Shown here: in pieces, positions 52,687 to 61,909 of the stretch
How positions within the stretch are numbered: position 1 is the stretch's first letter
How the letters are laid out: every line of letters starts with the position of its first letter
Assembly: GCF_002015045.1 (NCBI RefSeq)
Contig: NZ_MUXX01000012.1
Location: forward strand, 124,001-188,000
DNA length: 64,000 bases
Direction: 5' to 3'
Origin: Haemophilus paraphrohaemolyticus
Lineage (GTDB): Bacteria > Pseudomonadota > Gammaproteobacteria > Enterobacterales > Pasteurellaceae
Notes under the pieces: generated by a model
The model's input: the letters and a program-made list of their open reading frames with translations, nothing else
Told to the model about the DNA's origin: nothing
Databases searched by the model: none
Program-made: the position numbers and the translations under genes

Positions 52687-53628
52687 TTAATCGTAAAGGC
52701 TAAGATCGCTTTCATTCGGTCGTGTTTTAAAACGGCGGTGCAACCACATATATTGTTCGATCGCATTGAGAATTTCACCTTCAACTACTTTATTCATTTT
52801 AGTTGCAGTTTGAACATCATCTTCACAATCTGAAAAATCAACCGCTGGGCTGATTTTTACAGTATAACCCGAAAAATCCTCATTTCGTATTGGCGAAAAT
52901 GGCACAACCTTTGTTTGTGGAGCAGATTTTAAAAGCATTCTTGTTCCCGCAGTGGTGCACGCTTCTTTTACCGCAAAAAATGGAACAAATACGCTGTTTT
53001 TTCGACCGTAATCGTGATCTGGGGCATACCAAATGGTTTCTCTAGCTTTTAATGCTTTAATCATTCCACGTAAATCACTACGATTGAGCATTGCTTTATT
53101 TGAGCGAATTCTACCCCGAAATTGGATCCAATCTAGCAATGGATTATCGTTCGGGCGATATACGCCAACGCCTTGATGATGTAATCCAACAATTCTCGCT
53201 CCCAGCTCAAGGGTTAAAAAATGCACGCCAACAAAGAGAATTCCGCTGTTCTCAGGCACATTTTTAAGGTGCTCAATCCCTTCCACTTTCGACCATTTTA
53301 AAATACGCTTATCTGACCAGAACCACGCCATTCCTGTTTCAATGATTGCCATTCCAACGGATTCAATGTTTTTCGCTAAAATTTGTTCAATTTGCCCATG
53401 CGTATAATCAGGAAAACACAATTCAAGATTGCGTTTAGCGATACGAATACGACGTTTTCCAAAGCCAAGTTTGGCAAATAGTTTGCCTAATCCTTTGCCT
53501 AAAAGTACTAACATAGGATAAGGTAGAGCCAAAATAAGCTTAAAAATACCAATCCCAAGCCATAAGCCCCAATATCGAGGTTTTAAGAAAGCAGGCTGAA
53601 AAGGAGGAAGTTGTTTGTTTTCTATCAT
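52687..53628 (-). CDS. lpxL: Lipid A biosynthesis lauroyltransferase family (LpxL/HtrB)
   Basis: 313-residue inner-membrane acyltransferase that adds a secondary acyl chain to Kdo2-lipid IVA. One N-terminal membrane segment (WGLWLGIGIFKLILALPYPM). The catalytic HX4E motif is in FVGVHFLTLELGARIVGL near residue 137. ETGMAWFWSDKRILKW, VYRPNDNPLLDWIQFRGR and APDHDYGRKNSVFVPFFA are closer to LpxL than to LpxM of E. coli. Chain length and position cannot be set from sequence; in Haemophilus HtrB this affects LOS and virulence. It stands alone between dapA and raiA. Confidence 0.9.
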   Translation of the reverse strand: MIENKQLPPFQPAFLKPRYWGLWLGIGIFKLILALPYPMLVLLGKGLGKLFAKLGFGKRRIRIAKRNLELCFPDYTHGQIEQILAKNIESVGMAIIETGMAWFWSDKRILKWSKVEGIEHLKNVPENSGILFVGVHFLTLELGARIVGLHHQGVGVYRPNDNPLLDWIQFRGRIRSNKAMLNRSDLRGMIKALKARETIWYAPDHDYGRKNSVFVPFFAVKEACTTAGTRMLLKSAPQTKVVPFSPIRNEDFSGYTVKISPAVDFSDCEDDVQTATKMNKVVEGEILNAIEQYMWLHRRFKTRPNESDLSLYD

Positions 53629-53798
53629 AGATTATGTATGTTGATTTCTGTAGTGCTAAATTATAGCCAAAAGATAATAAAAAATGTTAAGTTGATCACA
53701 AATTTGAAATTTAATGAAAAATTATTCTTGAAAGGTTGGAGCAAAAGGCATATTTTAAAACCATCAAGAACAACTAAACTAACGAAGAGGAAAACGTT

Positions 53799-54083
53799 AT
53801 GTCACTCAATATCTCTAGCAAACAAATGGACATTACCCCTGCAATCCGTACCCATATTGAGGAGCGTTTAGCGAAATTTGATAAATTTCAACTCCAATTG
53901 ATTAACCCACATTTCATTATTATTAAACAGCCTAACAGCTATGAAGTGGATGCAACCATTGGTTCGCCTCTAGGTGATTTAGTTGCTAAAGCAGAAAATG
54001 AAGATCTATATAATGCAATCAATGATCTTGCGAAAAAATTAGAAGCTCAGCTCATTAAATTAAAAGAGAAAAAAGAGCACTAA
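53799..54083 (+). CDS. raiA: Ribosome hibernation factor (RaiA/HPF family, short form)
   Basis: 94-residue protein of the S30AE family that binds the decoding centre of idle ribosomes. LNISSKQMDITPAIRTHIEE and GSPLGDLVAKAENEDLYNAI match H. influenzae HI0257, which is listed as a YfiA/RaiA homologue. It lacks the longer C-terminal tail that lets RaiA block 100S dimers, so by length it is nearer to HPF (95 residues in E. coli). Whether it promotes dimers or keeps monosomes is therefore open. AGAGGA precedes the ATG. It ends at a bidirectional terminator shared with truA. Confidence 0.88.
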   Translation: MSLNISSKQMDITPAIRTHIEERLAKFDKFQLQLINPHFIIIKQPNSYEVDATIGSPLGDLVAKAENEDLYNAINDLAKKLEAQLIKLKEKKEH

Positions 54084-54107
54084 TCTTTAATCGATAAAAT
54101 AAAATGC

Positions 54108-54147
54108 AAAAGCCAAGTGGCAAAACAAAATGCCATTTGGCTTTTTT
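54108..54147. terminator. Bidirectional terminator between raiA and truA
   Basis: AAAAGCCAAGTGGCA (54108-54122) and TGCCATTTGGCTTTT (54131-54145) pair with one G-T wobble around an 8-nt loop, with T and A runs on the two sides. Confidence 0.88.
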
Positions 54148-54153
54148 GCATCT

Positions 54154-54939
54154 TTACTCTGGTAAAAATAATGGACCTAGTGCCGTTTTAGGAATGCCAA
54201 AATGCTCAGGATAATGCACATCGACTAAATATAACCCCTCTGCTTTTGCTGTTGGTGCAGCTAGACTGCGATCTTTTTGTTCAAGCAACCACTTAATCCA
54301 TTCGATAGGTTGAGTCCCTTTACCCACTTCAATCAAACTGCCCACAATATTACGCACCATATGATGTACAAAGGCATTTGCTTGAATATCCACGATAATA
54401 TAATTTCCCATTTGCGAAACATTGAGATGATGAATATTTCGCCAAGGCGTATGTGACTGACATTTGGCTGCACGGAAAGACGAAAAATCATTTTCACCCA
54501 ATAAAAATTGCCCAGCTTCGTGCATCTTTTTGTGATCAAGATCGCAGTGATAATGGGAAACACCATGCGGTAAAATCGCAGAACGCAGTTTTCGGCTGAA
54601 AATAATATAACGATAGCGGCGAGCGGTTGCACTAAAACGTGCGTGAAATTCCGCAGGTACTTCTACCGCCCATTTCACTGAAATATCGTCAGGCAGATGT
54701 GCATTTGTACCGAAACACCAACTTTCTAAAGGACGTTGCACCTCAGTTTCGAAATGCACAACTTGCCCCGTACCGTGTACGCCAGAGTCTGTTCTTCCTG
54801 CACAAAACACTTCGATCGGAGAATTAGCGATGACGGATAACGCATCTTCGAGTTTTTGTTGCACGCTTAATACACTCTCTTGACGCTGCCAACCAAAATA
54901 TTGGCTGCCGTCATACTCAATCCCTAATGCGATTTTCAT
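54154..54939 (-). CDS. truA: tRNA pseudouridine(38-40) synthase
   Basis: 261-residue enzyme that isomerises uridines 38-40 in the tRNA anticodon arm. [20 protein letters not shown] opens the fold; the catalytic Asp is in [20 protein letters not shown] near residue 51; [19 protein letters not shown] near residue 191 is the conserved RNA-binding segment. It lies 6 bp after folE on the same strand, so the two are probably co-transcribed. Confidence 0.96.
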   Translation of the reverse strand: MKIALGIEYDGSQYFGWQRQESVLSVQQKLEDALSVIANSPIEVFCAGRTDSGVHGTGQVVHFETEVQRPLESWCFGTNAHLPDDISVKWAVEVPAEFHARFSATARRYRYIIFSRKLRSAILPHGVSHYHCDLDHKKMHEAGQFLLGENDFSSFRAAKCQSHTPWRNIHHLNVSQMGNYIIVDIQANAFVHHMVRNIVGSLIEVGKGTQPIEWIKWLLEQKDRSLAAPTAKAEGLYLVDVHYPEHFGIPKTALGPLFLPE

Positions 54940-54945
54940 TTGAGT

Positions 54946-55620
54946 TTATTTTTTAATTAACGTTAAAAATTCTTTGCGAACATCACGATCGTCTAAGAAA
55001 GCACCGCCAAAGGCAGATGTTACGGTATAGCTATTGGTATCTTTCACACCACGACATTTCACACAGAAATGAGTTGCTTTTACATAAACAGCCACATCTT
55101 CAGTTTCTAAAATCGTCTGGAAGGCAGTTAAAATCTGCTCAGTAAAACGCTCTTGCACTTGCGGACGTTGTGCGAAGAATTGCACCACACGATTGATTTT
55201 TGATAACCCGATCACCCATTTTTTCGGATAATATGCCACCGCCACTTTACCATCAATGGTCACAAAATGGTGTTCACAGGTAGATGTCAAAGTAATATCA
55301 TCCACCAACACCATTTCGCTAACCTTCATTCGGTTCTCAATGTTAGTAATTTTCGGAAAAGTCGCATAATCCAAACCGCTGAAAATTTCATCAACATACA
55401 TTTTTGCTAAACGATTTGGCGTTTCTTCAAGGCTATCATCTCGCAAATCCAAACCAAGCAATTCCAATACTGAACGCATATGCGCTTGAATTTCAGCACG
55501 ACGGCTGTCTTTATCTTTGGTGTGTGATACAGTGGGCGTTTCAATACCTTTGGCAAGCAACGCATTACGCACTTTCTGTGCTTCGTCTGAAAGACCTAAA
55601 ATAGGTGAGATCGTTGTCAT
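54946..55620 (-). CDS. folE: GTP cyclohydrolase I
   Basis: 224-residue type IA enzyme that makes dihydroneopterin triphosphate, the first step of folate synthesis. Zinc ligands in [20 protein letters not shown] near residue 105 (Cys and His) and the second Cys in [20 protein letters not shown] near residue 173. [20 protein letters not shown] is the substrate-site helix. I chose the ATG at 55620 with GAGGAAA upstream, over a start five codons earlier. The Shine-Dalgarno GAGG can pair with an upstream CCTC, which may be incidental. First gene of folE-truA. Confidence 0.95.
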   Translation of the reverse strand: MTTISPILGLSDEAQKVRNALLAKGIETPTVSHTKDKDSRRAEIQAHMRSVLELLGLDLRDDSLEETPNRLAKMYVDEIFSGLDYATFPKITNIENRMKVSEMVLVDDITLTSTCEHHFVTIDGKVAVAYYPKKWVIGLSKINRVVQFFAQRPQVQERFTEQILTAFQTILETEDVAVYVKATHFCVKCRGVKDTNSYTVTSAFGGAFLDDRDVRKEFLTLIKK

Positions 55621-55669
55621 TTGGTTTCCTCTCAATTTGAGGCGGAAATTTTAACAAATTGACATTAAA

Positions 55670-55731
55670 AAGCCTATAAGATTTGTGATGAAAAACGGCA
55701 TTTCAAAATCAATAAATTTAACTATAGGCTT
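55670..55731. repeat. AAGCCTATA/TATAGGCTT inverted repeat
   Basis: AAGCCTATA (55670-55678) and TATAGGCTT (55723-55731) are perfect complements 44 nt apart, in the gap between hflD and folE. The loop is A+T rich. It may form part of the hflD transcript end or the folE control region; no function is evident. Confidence 0.35.
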
Positions 55732-55761
55732 GTTCTATTATTTCTTTTAAAGCGAGAAATT

Positions 55762-56397
55762 CTAAAGCATTTGATAAAGCGATTTCATTTGATTTAACAA
55801 TTTCTTGCGTGAAAACAAAAATTGCCAGCGGATTCCGCCAACTTGTTGCCAGAGAATACCTGCACGGATACCTGCAAGTAGCGTGGCACGGATTTTTTGC
55901 TGAATGTCTGGACGGACGAGGTAATCTTGCATACCCAATACGTGGATTTTAGTGCCAAGCGGGCTGATTATATCGCTATAGATGGCAGCAAGGTTGGCAA
56001 CCATTTGGTCTGCCATAATATCGCCTTCATAAAGCGAAAGTTGTCGCTCGATTTGTTGCAAACGTTGTACAAGCTGGGCTTTGGCTTCAGGCGATTTATT
56101 CAGCTTTTGACTGAGTGATAACAGGCTAACCCAATAACGTCCGATTTCGGTATCGAGCTTGCCATTGCCGCCACCAAGTTGAGCGAGAGCAGTTTCAATG
56201 CCCGTTTTAAGATGGGCTAAATCATCGCCATAGATGGATCGCGTAGAATCTGGTTGAGTGGCCAGCAAGCTTTTCATCAATGTTGCCATATCTTCGTGGT
56301 CTTTAGCAAAACCGTTGTGTGCAAATTGTTGTACTAACGTTGCTGCTTGACAGGTTGCAGCAAATGCAATTGCAATATCTTGGTAGTTTTTTGCCAT
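55762..56397 (-). CDS. hflD: High frequency lysogenization protein HflD homologue
   Basis: 211-residue, mostly helical, membrane-associated protein of the HflD (YcfC) family. AIAFAATCQAATLVQQFAHN near residue 9 and GTKIHVLGMQDYLVRPDIQQ near residue 148 match the family. E. coli HflD binds the lambda CII activator; its normal cellular role is uncertain. In H. influenzae and E. coli it lies just before purB; here it is near cydC, and purB is at the other end of the window, so this synteny is broken. It follows cydC by 25 bp. Confidence 0.92.
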   Translation of the reverse strand: MAKNYQDIAIAFAATCQAATLVQQFAHNGFAKDHEDMATLMKSLLATQPDSTRSIYGDDLAHLKTGIETALAQLGGGNGKLDTEIGRYWVSLLSLSQKLNKSPEAKAQLVQRLQQIERQLSLYEGDIMADQMVANLAAIYSDIISPLGTKIHVLGMQDYLVRPDIQQKIRATLLAGIRAGILWQQVGGIRWQFLFSRKKLLNQMKSLYQML

Positions 56398-56422
56398 AAA
56401 AATTCTGATGTTTTAAATAAAA

Positions 56423-58090
56423 TTAAGTCAATAATTGCCCGTTATCTATTCGATAAACACGGTCAAAGCGTTTTAATCCTTGCAAGCGATGGGTAATCAT
56501 TAGCAATGTTCGTGTTTGGCAGTGTGTGAATATGAGCGTTAAGATTTGCTGTTCAGTTTCACGATCGAGCCCTTCGGTTGGTTCATCGAGTAAGACTAAT
56601 TCTGCATTGCTCAAGAGCACGCGGGCTAATCCCAATCGGCGTTGTTCACCACCAGAAAGTGGTCTGCCACCTTCACCGAGCCATAAATCTAAGCCCTGCT
56701 CTTGTAAAAGATAAGCAAGCTCCACCTGTTCTAAAACCAATTTGAGGTGCTCATCCGTTGCGTGAGGATTTCCCATTAAGAGGTTGTCACGCAACGTTTG
56801 ACTGAAAATATGTATGCGTTGGCTGAGGGTGACCAAATGCGATCTTAGCGTTGCTTCAGGGTAGTCAGCTACATTGCAATTTGCCAGCAAAATTTGACCG
56901 CTTGTTGGATCGTAATGGCGGTTAAGCAGTTGGAAAATGGTTGATTTCCCGCTGCCCGTTTTGCCTAAAATAGCCACTTTTTCTCCTTTGTTTACTTCAA
57001 ACGAAAGGGCGTTTAATGCAGCTTGATGGCTTGCAGGGTAGCTGAAGGTAATATTTTCAAAACGAACAAGCGGTTGATTTTCAGCAATATTTTGCCAGCT
57101 TGCTGAGCCATTAAACGCGACAAGTGGGCGTTGTTCAATCACATCATTTAATCGTTCAGCCGCTGTAATAAGCTGACCTAAATGCAAAAATGCAATGCCA
57201 ATTGGCATTAAAATTTCAGCTGATGCCATCACGCAGAAAATAACCAGAGCCACAAGGGCTTCGGGGGTATCTGCACTTGGGGCGTCAATTGCAGTAGCAA
57301 CCAATAAAATAACGATGCACACTAACACGCCGTTCATAAAGGTCAGCAGTGCATTCGAAAAACCCGTTAATTGGTTTTCTTTGCTTTGTGAACTTAGCCA
57401 AGTTTGTTCGGTTTTTTCTAGTTTTTCAGTCATTTGTGGGACTAAACCAAAGAGTAAAAATTCCGCATTGAGCTGAACCCACTCGATAAATTGGCTACGA
57501 TATTCCGCACGTGCCTGAATGATTTTTTTGCCTGATTTCTGCCCCAAGCGGTAGAAAATGGCAGGGAAAATGAAAAGCAAGGCAAGCAATGTGCCGCAGA
57601 TGATGATTGTTAATAAACCTGAGATAAACGACAAGCCAATCGCCATAAAAGTAATGACCATAATTGCACTAACAAATGGCGATAGTAGGTTGAGATAAAG
57701 GGTATCGAGCGTATCTACATCTGCCACTAGACGATTCAGCAATTCGCTATTTCTAAAGCGATTTAGGCCGCTTGGACTGAGAGGAATCAGCTTTTTAAAG
57801 ACGGAAATACGTAGTTCTGCAAGCACGCGGAAAGTTGCATCGTGTGTGACCAAGCGTTCGAAATAGCGCGAGATGGTTCGTCCAATCGCTAAGCCTCGCA
57901 CCCCTGAAGAGGGGTAGAAGAAGTTAAATAAAATCGTTGAGCCAACTAAAAATGAAGCGGCTAAAAACCAGCCTGAAAGGCTGAGCAATCCAATGCTGGC
58001 GGAAAGGCTTGTAATGGCTAGGATTGTACCGAGCAACAAGCGCCCGAAATGGTTGCGATAAAGTGAAAGAAATGGAAAAAGTGGTTTCAT
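56423..58090 (-). CDS. cydC: Heterodimeric ABC exporter subunit CydC
   Basis: 555-residue fused membrane/ATPase subunit of the CydDC exporter of cysteine and glutathione, needed for cytochrome bd assembly. Six membrane segments (residues ~15-290) with GVRGLAIGRTISRYFERLVT, then the ATPase with Walker A LGKTGSGKSTIFQLL near residue 369, signature LSGGEQRRLGLARVLL near 472, and Walker B LVLLDEPTEGLDRE near 494. These are consistent with CydC. The obligate partner cydD, usually just upstream, is absent; a DedA gene and a repeat occupy that position. Confidence 0.92.
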   Translation of the reverse strand: MKPLFPFLSLYRNHFGRLLLGTILAITSLSASIGLLSLSGWFLAASFLVGSTILFNFFYPSSGVRGLAIGRTISRYFERLVTHDATFRVLAELRISVFKKLIPLSPSGLNRFRNSELLNRLVADVDTLDTLYLNLLSPFVSAIMVITFMAIGLSFISGLLTIIICGTLLALLFIFPAIFYRLGQKSGKKIIQARAEYRSQFIEWVQLNAEFLLFGLVPQMTEKLEKTEQTWLSSQSKENQLTGFSNALLTFMNGVLVCIVILLVATAIDAPSADTPEALVALVIFCVMASAEILMPIGIAFLHLGQLITAAERLNDVIEQRPLVAFNGSASWQNIAENQPLVRFENITFSYPASHQAALNALSFEVNKGEKVAILGKTGSGKSTIFQLLNRHYDPTSGQILLANCNVADYPEATLRSHLVTLSQRIHIFSQTLRDNLLMGNPHATDEHLKLVLEQVELAYLLQEQGLDLWLGEGGRPLSGGEQRRLGLARVLLSNAELVLLDEPTEGLDRETEQQILTLIFTHCQTRTLLMITHRLQGLKRFDRVYRIDNGQLLT

Positions 58091-58113
58091 GAAATTTTAT
58101 AGAAACTGTGTAG

Positions 58114-58171
58114 TAGGGGCGTGTTGCACATGCCCGAAAATTTGAAAAAGGACGTGTACAACACGCCCCTA
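58114..58171. repeat. TAGGGGCGTGTTG inverted repeat between dedA and cydC
   Basis: TAGGGGCGTGTTGCACATGCCC (58114-58135) and its inverse at 58150-58171 match at 18 of 22 positions. It lies 3 bp beyond the DedA stop codon and 24 bp before cydC. It shares its GTAGGG head with repeats at 12513 and 25633. Confidence 0.65.
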
Positions 58172-58174
58172 CAT

Positions 58175-58786
58175 CTACATAAGGGGGGGGGATTTTTTCT
58201 TCCGCCCTTTAAACCATTTAAAGGCAAAATAAATCGCCACTAAACCAAGCACCGTAAAAATAGCATGTTGACCATGTTCTACTTGCTCTTTTAACCAGTC
58301 TAATTGTTGAGCACCATAATCGCCCAAATATACCCAAACTGGCACAGAAATAATTGCAGCACAGAAATCGACCAACACAAAGCGGGTAAAGCTCACGCGG
58401 CGAGTAATACCTGAAACCAAATAAACTACGGCACGTAAACCTGGTAAGAAACGTGCTAAGAATAAGAGGCGGTTGCCTTGTTTTTCAAAGCGTTCTTGCA
58501 CCATTTTGTAGCGTTCTTCTGTGATAATGTTTCGAATAAGCGGAAAATGACGGATTTTTTCACCATAAATATGACCAAGCCAATACATTGTGCTATCGCC
58601 AATCAATACGCCAAGCATACTCACGACTAACATCCAATGCACGTTGGTGTAACCTAAACCAGAAATAACACCACCTGAAACAAGGGTAATATCTTCAGGA
58701 ATTGGCACACCAAATCCGCAGGCGATTAACACGAGGAAAACAGCCCAATAACCGTAACTACTAAAAAAGCTAATTAAAAATTCCAT
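58175..58786 (-). CDS. DedA-family membrane protein
   Basis: 203-residue inner-membrane protein of the DedA/SNARE-associated family, which in bacteria includes undecaprenyl-phosphate flippases (UptA) and factors for envelope integrity and proton-motive force. Features: FGVPIPEDITLVSGGVISGL near residue 25, VSMLGVLIGDSTMYWLGHIY, and the conserved FLARFLPGLRAVVYLVSGIT near residue 108 with the key Arg pair. The extreme C-terminus (KKKSPPLM) is encoded across nine C in a row (58183-58191 as G on the plus strand), so slippage would change only the tail and stop codon. Subfamily is not certain. Confidence 0.88.
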   Translation of the reverse strand: MEFLISFFSSYGYWAVFLVLIACGFGVPIPEDITLVSGGVISGLGYTNVHWMLVVSMLGVLIGDSTMYWLGHIYGEKIRHFPLIRNIITEERYKMVQERFEKQGNRLLFLARFLPGLRAVVYLVSGITRRVSFTRFVLVDFCAAIISVPVWVYLGDYGAQQLDWLKEQVEHGQHAIFTVLGLVAIYFAFKWFKGRKKKSPPLM

Positions 58787-58795
58787 TACCTTTCC

Positions 58796-59806
58796 TCATT
58801 TATTTATGTTTTTGACAGAATGGCGTTTCACTAACTCAGGGTGAAACTCAAGTGTTTGTGGTAAAGCTGCCGTTTCTTCTTTCTTAATTCGCTCTAATAA
58901 CAGATCCAACGCCTTAGTGCCTAATCGCGATTTCGATTGATGTACGGTCGTTAATGGGGGGGCATAAAAACGCGAATTGTGAATGTTATCGTAGCCGATA
59001 ATGGAAATATCATTCGGTACAGAAAGTCCCCGTTCGGTAATCGCTGAGATTGCTCCCAACGCCATCACATCATTAAAACAGAAAATCGCAGTGGGCAATT
59101 CTTCCAAGCGGAACAGATTATTCATACATTCGTAGCCATCTTCTGGTTCAAAATCGCCTTCGACAACCCATTTGTCTTCAATAGGTAAACCCGCATCATT
59201 CATCGCTTTTAAAAAACCTTCAAAGCGGGTTCTAGCGGTCGTTTTTTCTAGATTTCCTGCAATCACACCAATTTTTTTATGGCCGTTTTCAATTAAATGC
59301 TGAGTCGCCAAATAACCGCCTTCGAAGCTATTATCTAAGATTCGATCGCTTTTTCCATCGTGTGTGCCCCAATCCATGACTACCATTGGTACGTTTGTGC
59401 CATTAAATAGTGCAAGTGATTTTTCGGTATATTCGGAACACATAACTAAAATGCCATCTACGCGTTTTTTGATCAACATATCCAAGTGGTTTTGGATTTT
59501 TTCTGGGTTATTTTGCGTGTTGCACAAAAAAAGCGAGTAGCCTTGACGGTAACAATATTCTTCCACCGCAAGCACAATCTCTGCGAAGAATGGAGCTTCG
59601 CTTGTGGTAATAATCATCCCGATAGATTTGGTGGTGTTTACTTTTAAACTACGCGCCACAGCGCTTGGGGAGTAGTTGAGGGCTTGCACTGCATCCCACA
59701 CCGCTTTAGTGGTATCCTCCGCCACAAAACGGGTTTTGTTGATGACGTGTGAAACGGTTGTGGTGGAAACCCCCGCGTATTTCGCTACATCTTTAATTGT
59801 CGCCAT
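58796..59806 (-). CDS. purR: LacI-family repressor PurR
   Basis: 336-residue LacI/GalR-type repressor. The DNA-binding domain [20 protein letters not shown] and hinge [20 protein letters not shown] are almost identical to E. coli PurR, as are [20 protein letters not shown] and [20 protein letters not shown] in the corepressor domain. PurR with hypoxanthine or guanine represses purine genes. Its own upstream region has a PUR-box-like palindrome (59872-59884) and a TATAAT -10. The same window holds two possible functional partners, purB and a purine permease, neither adjacent. It lies 9 bp before dedA, so the two may be co-transcribed. Confidence 0.93.
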   Translation of the reverse strand: MATIKDVAKYAGVSTTTVSHVINKTRFVAEDTTKAVWDAVQALNYSPSAVARSLKVNTTKSIGMIITTSEAPFFAEIVLAVEEYCYRQGYSLFLCNTQNNPEKIQNHLDMLIKKRVDGILVMCSEYTEKSLALFNGTNVPMVVMDWGTHDGKSDRILDNSFEGGYLATQHLIENGHKKIGVIAGNLEKTTARTRFEGFLKAMNDAGLPIEDKWVVEGDFEPEDGYECMNNLFRLEELPTAIFCFNDVMALGAISAITERGLSVPNDISIIGYDNIHNSRFYAPPLTTVHQSKSRLGTKALDLLLERIKKEETAALPQTLEFHPELVKRHSVKNINK

Positions 59807-59840
59807 AATATTTGTCTCTAAAAATAAAAATTAACGCTCT

Positions 59841-59884
59841 ATTATAGCGAAAATTTCCGATTTTAGTGATAGGAAAACGATTTC
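59841..59884 (-). promoter_or_regulatory. purR promoter with PUR-box-like operator
   Basis: A perfect -10 TATAAT lies at 59846-59841 on the minus strand. A palindrome centred on CG, GGAAAACGATTTC (59872-59884), resembles the PurR operator core (GCAAACGTTTGC) with several mismatches and lies close to where the -35 should be. Autoregulation as in E. coli purR is inferred. Confidence 0.5.
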
Positions 59885-59906
59885 TTTACATAATTGACGA
59901 TGTTGT

Positions 59907-60977
59907 TTATCTATTCAACGCCTGCTTAATCAATGGCTCAAAAAAGGCATAATCGACTAAAAACGAGTCGTGTCCAAAATTAGAGTTGAGCTCGTGATAG
60001 GTTAAATTTACGCCCGCATCTTGCAATTGCTGACGACTTTTTTGTACATCGCGTAATTTGAATAGCTGATCGCTGATAATCGCAATTAGGGTGTAATTCG
60101 CCTTAATTTTATCCAAAGCGGTATTTAAATTTGGATAATTAAATGCAGGATCATAGAGATCTAATGCACGCAATAAACGTAAGTAGCTGTTGGCATCAAA
60201 GCGATCTAAGAATTTCACACCTTGATAGCTTAAGTAAGATTCTACTTGAAAATGGTCGCCCCAAAATTGCCCATTTTGCTTGGTTTCACGTCCAAAGGCT
60301 TTTGCGAGCTGCACATCGGTTCGATAGGTAAGCATCCCTAGCATTCGAGCAATTTTTAAGCCGTTGTCGGGCGCAATGCCATCGTAATAATCACCGTTGT
60401 TATAATGCGGATCGTTAATGATTGCCTGGCGCATTACATGGTTAAAACCAATTGCTTCGGCACTCATTGAAAGCGAGGAGCAAATATTGATAACATTATC
60501 AAGAAAATCAGGGTAATCAATCGCCCATTGGGTGGCTTGCATCCCACCGAAAGAGCCGCCGATAACCGCGTGTAAGTGGGAAATGCCTAATGTATCAATC
60601 AAGGCTTTTTGAACTTTTACAATATCTTGAACCAAAATGAGAGGAAATTGGCTACCGTAAGGTTTTCCAGTACTAGGATTGAGTGAAGAGGGGCCCGTTG
60701 TGCCTTTGCAGCCACCAAGAACGTTTGAGCAGATAAAAAAGTATTTGTTGGTATCAAATGCAAGATTTGGGCCGATAAAATCTTGCCACCAGCCTTTATC
60801 CATACCAGAAAGAGCGGGTTCTGCATCGCCTGTCAGCGCGTGGCAGAGTAGTATTGCATTACTTTTTTCTGCATTTAATGTGCCATAGGTTTGATATGCC
60901 ACTTGAATAGGCGAAAGTTCGCCACCGAGCGCTAATGAGAGAGGTTTATCCTCAAATAGTGTAATACTTTGTGCCAT
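59907..60977 (-). CDS. metX: Homoserine O-acetyltransferase
   Basis: 356-residue alpha/beta-hydrolase-fold enzyme that activates homoserine for methionine synthesis. Nucleophile elbow [20 protein letters not shown] near residue 139, acid Asp in [20 protein letters not shown] near residue 297, and His in [15 protein letters not shown] near residue 332. MetX-type enzymes can be acetyl- or succinyl-specific and this cannot be settled by eye; close H. influenzae homologues are annotated as acetyltransferases. AAGG precedes the ATG. A consensus promoter and two MetJ boxes lie upstream at 61037-61089. Confidence 0.93.
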   Translation of the reverse strand: MAQSITLFEDKPLSLALGGELSPIQVAYQTYGTLNAEKSNAILLCHALTGDAEPALSGMDKGWWQDFIGPNLAFDTNKYFFICSNVLGGCKGTTGPSSLNPSTGKPYGSQFPLILVQDIVKVQKALIDTLGISHLHAVIGGSFGGMQATQWAIDYPDFLDNVINICSSLSMSAEAIGFNHVMRQAIINDPHYNNGDYYDGIAPDNGLKIARMLGMLTYRTDVQLAKAFGRETKQNGQFWGDHFQVESYLSYQGVKFLDRFDANSYLRLLRALDLYDPAFNYPNLNTALDKIKANYTLIAIISDQLFKLRDVQKSRQQLQDAGVNLTYHELNSNFGHDSFLVDYAFFEPLIKQALNR

Positions 60978-61036
60978 ATAACCTTGATTTGCAAAATAAA
61001 GCAGAAATTTTACCGCTTGCGAGATGAAATATGCGT

Positions 61037-61089
61037 AAGGTAGCGAGAGCGAGGTAGTTTGTCAAGAAATTTTAGCCGTCTAAACGTCT
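61037..61089 (-). promoter_or_regulatory. metX promoter with MetJ operator
   Basis: Minus-strand TTGACA (61060-61065) and TACCTT (61037-61042) are 17 bp apart. Just upstream, the consecutive 8-mers AGCCGTCT (61074-61081) and AAACGTCT (61082-61089), read on the plus strand, each match the MetJ box AGACGTCT at 7 of 8 positions; a third 8-mer at 61090 matches at only 4. Two adjacent boxes are the minimum MetJ operator. Repression by MetJ with S-adenosylmethionine is inferred. Confidence 0.8.
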
Positions 61090-61167
61090 GGAAAGCTAAT
61101 CTATAACTTGTTATTTTAAAGTGAGTTCAATAAAATCGGTTTGAGCCGTTATAAATTGTGATTGATT

Positions 61168-61872
61168 ATGTTTAACCTATTCCTAAATAACACTATTAAA
61201 GTCCATTTAGCTCTTCTTCAAAGAGCCTTTTGGGCTGCCTTAAAATGGGGATTTTGGCTGCTTATTGCACTAAGTTTTTTACTGATTGTAATTGATATCG
61301 CAACAAGCTACTGGGTACGAGATCGTATTTATACTGATGTCAATAAACTACCTCATTATCAGACGGCAGTAGTGCTTGGCACGGCGAAATATTACACCAC
61401 AGGTGCACCCAATCTCTATTATAAATATCGGATTGAAACCGCACGTGATTTGATTAAACAAGGCAAAGTACAACAACTTTTAGTTAGTGGCGATAACAAA
61501 ACGCCTTACTATAATGAACCTCGGGTAATGGCGAATGATCTCCGAAGACAAGGCGTACAAGCGGTGCAAATTCAACAAGATTTTGCAGGTTATCGTACAT
61601 TGGACTCCATTATTCGAGCTGATAAAGTATTTCGATTACCGCCATTTGTGGTGGTTAGTCAGCGTTTTCACTGTGAACGAGCGATGTTTATAGCGAAAAC
61701 ACGAAATATTGATGCAGTTTGTTTTGTTGCCCAATATCCAGAAGGACATTTCAAAGTGCGAATAAGAGAATTTTTTGCACGAGCGGGAATGGTGTTGGAT
61801 TATTTGTTAGATAGGCAGCCTGAGCGTTTAGAAGAAGTACCACAAAAATTAACTAAGAATAGTGAAAAATAA
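61168..61872 (+). CDS. sanA: SanA envelope-barrier protein (DUF218)
   Basis: 234-residue inner-membrane protein with one N-terminal membrane segment (about residues 24-46) and a periplasmic DUF218 domain. AVVLGTAKYYTTGAPNLYYK near residue 66, VSGDNKTPYYNEPRVMANDL, and VVSQRFHCERAMFIAKTRNI near residue 166 follow E. coli SanA closely, which affects vancomycin sensitivity and the envelope permeability barrier at high temperature. I chose the ATG at 61168 over the TTG two codons upstream. It diverges from metX and ends at a terminator facing rluD. It is the second DUF218 gene in the window after 16959. Confidence 0.92.
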   Translation: MFNLFLNNTIKVHLALLQRAFWAALKWGFWLLIALSFLLIVIDIATSYWVRDRIYTDVNKLPHYQTAVVLGTAKYYTTGAPNLYYKYRIETARDLIKQGKVQQLLVSGDNKTPYYNEPRVMANDLRRQGVQAVQIQQDFAGYRTLDSIIRADKVFRLPPFVVVSQRFHCERAMFIAKTRNIDAVCFVAQYPEGHFKVRIREFFARAGMVLDYLLDRQPERLEEVPQKLTKNSEK

Positions 61873-61906
61873 AGGCTTAATATTAATTTATTAAGCCTTT
61901 ATTTTA
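61871..61906. terminator. Bidirectional terminator between sanA and rluD
   Basis: AAAGGCTTAATA (61871-61882) pairs with TATTAAGCCTTT (61889-61900, one central mismatch) and is followed by ATTTTA; the opposite side is A rich. It overlaps the end of sanA and precedes the rluD stop codon by 4 bp. Confidence 0.82.
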
Positions 61907-61909
61907 GGA

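Noticed and set aside
58796..59806. LacI-family gene considered as GalR/GalS for the gal operon
   Set aside because: Its helix-turn-helix, hinge and corepressor segments follow PurR almost residue for residue, and it is 27 kb from the gal operon.
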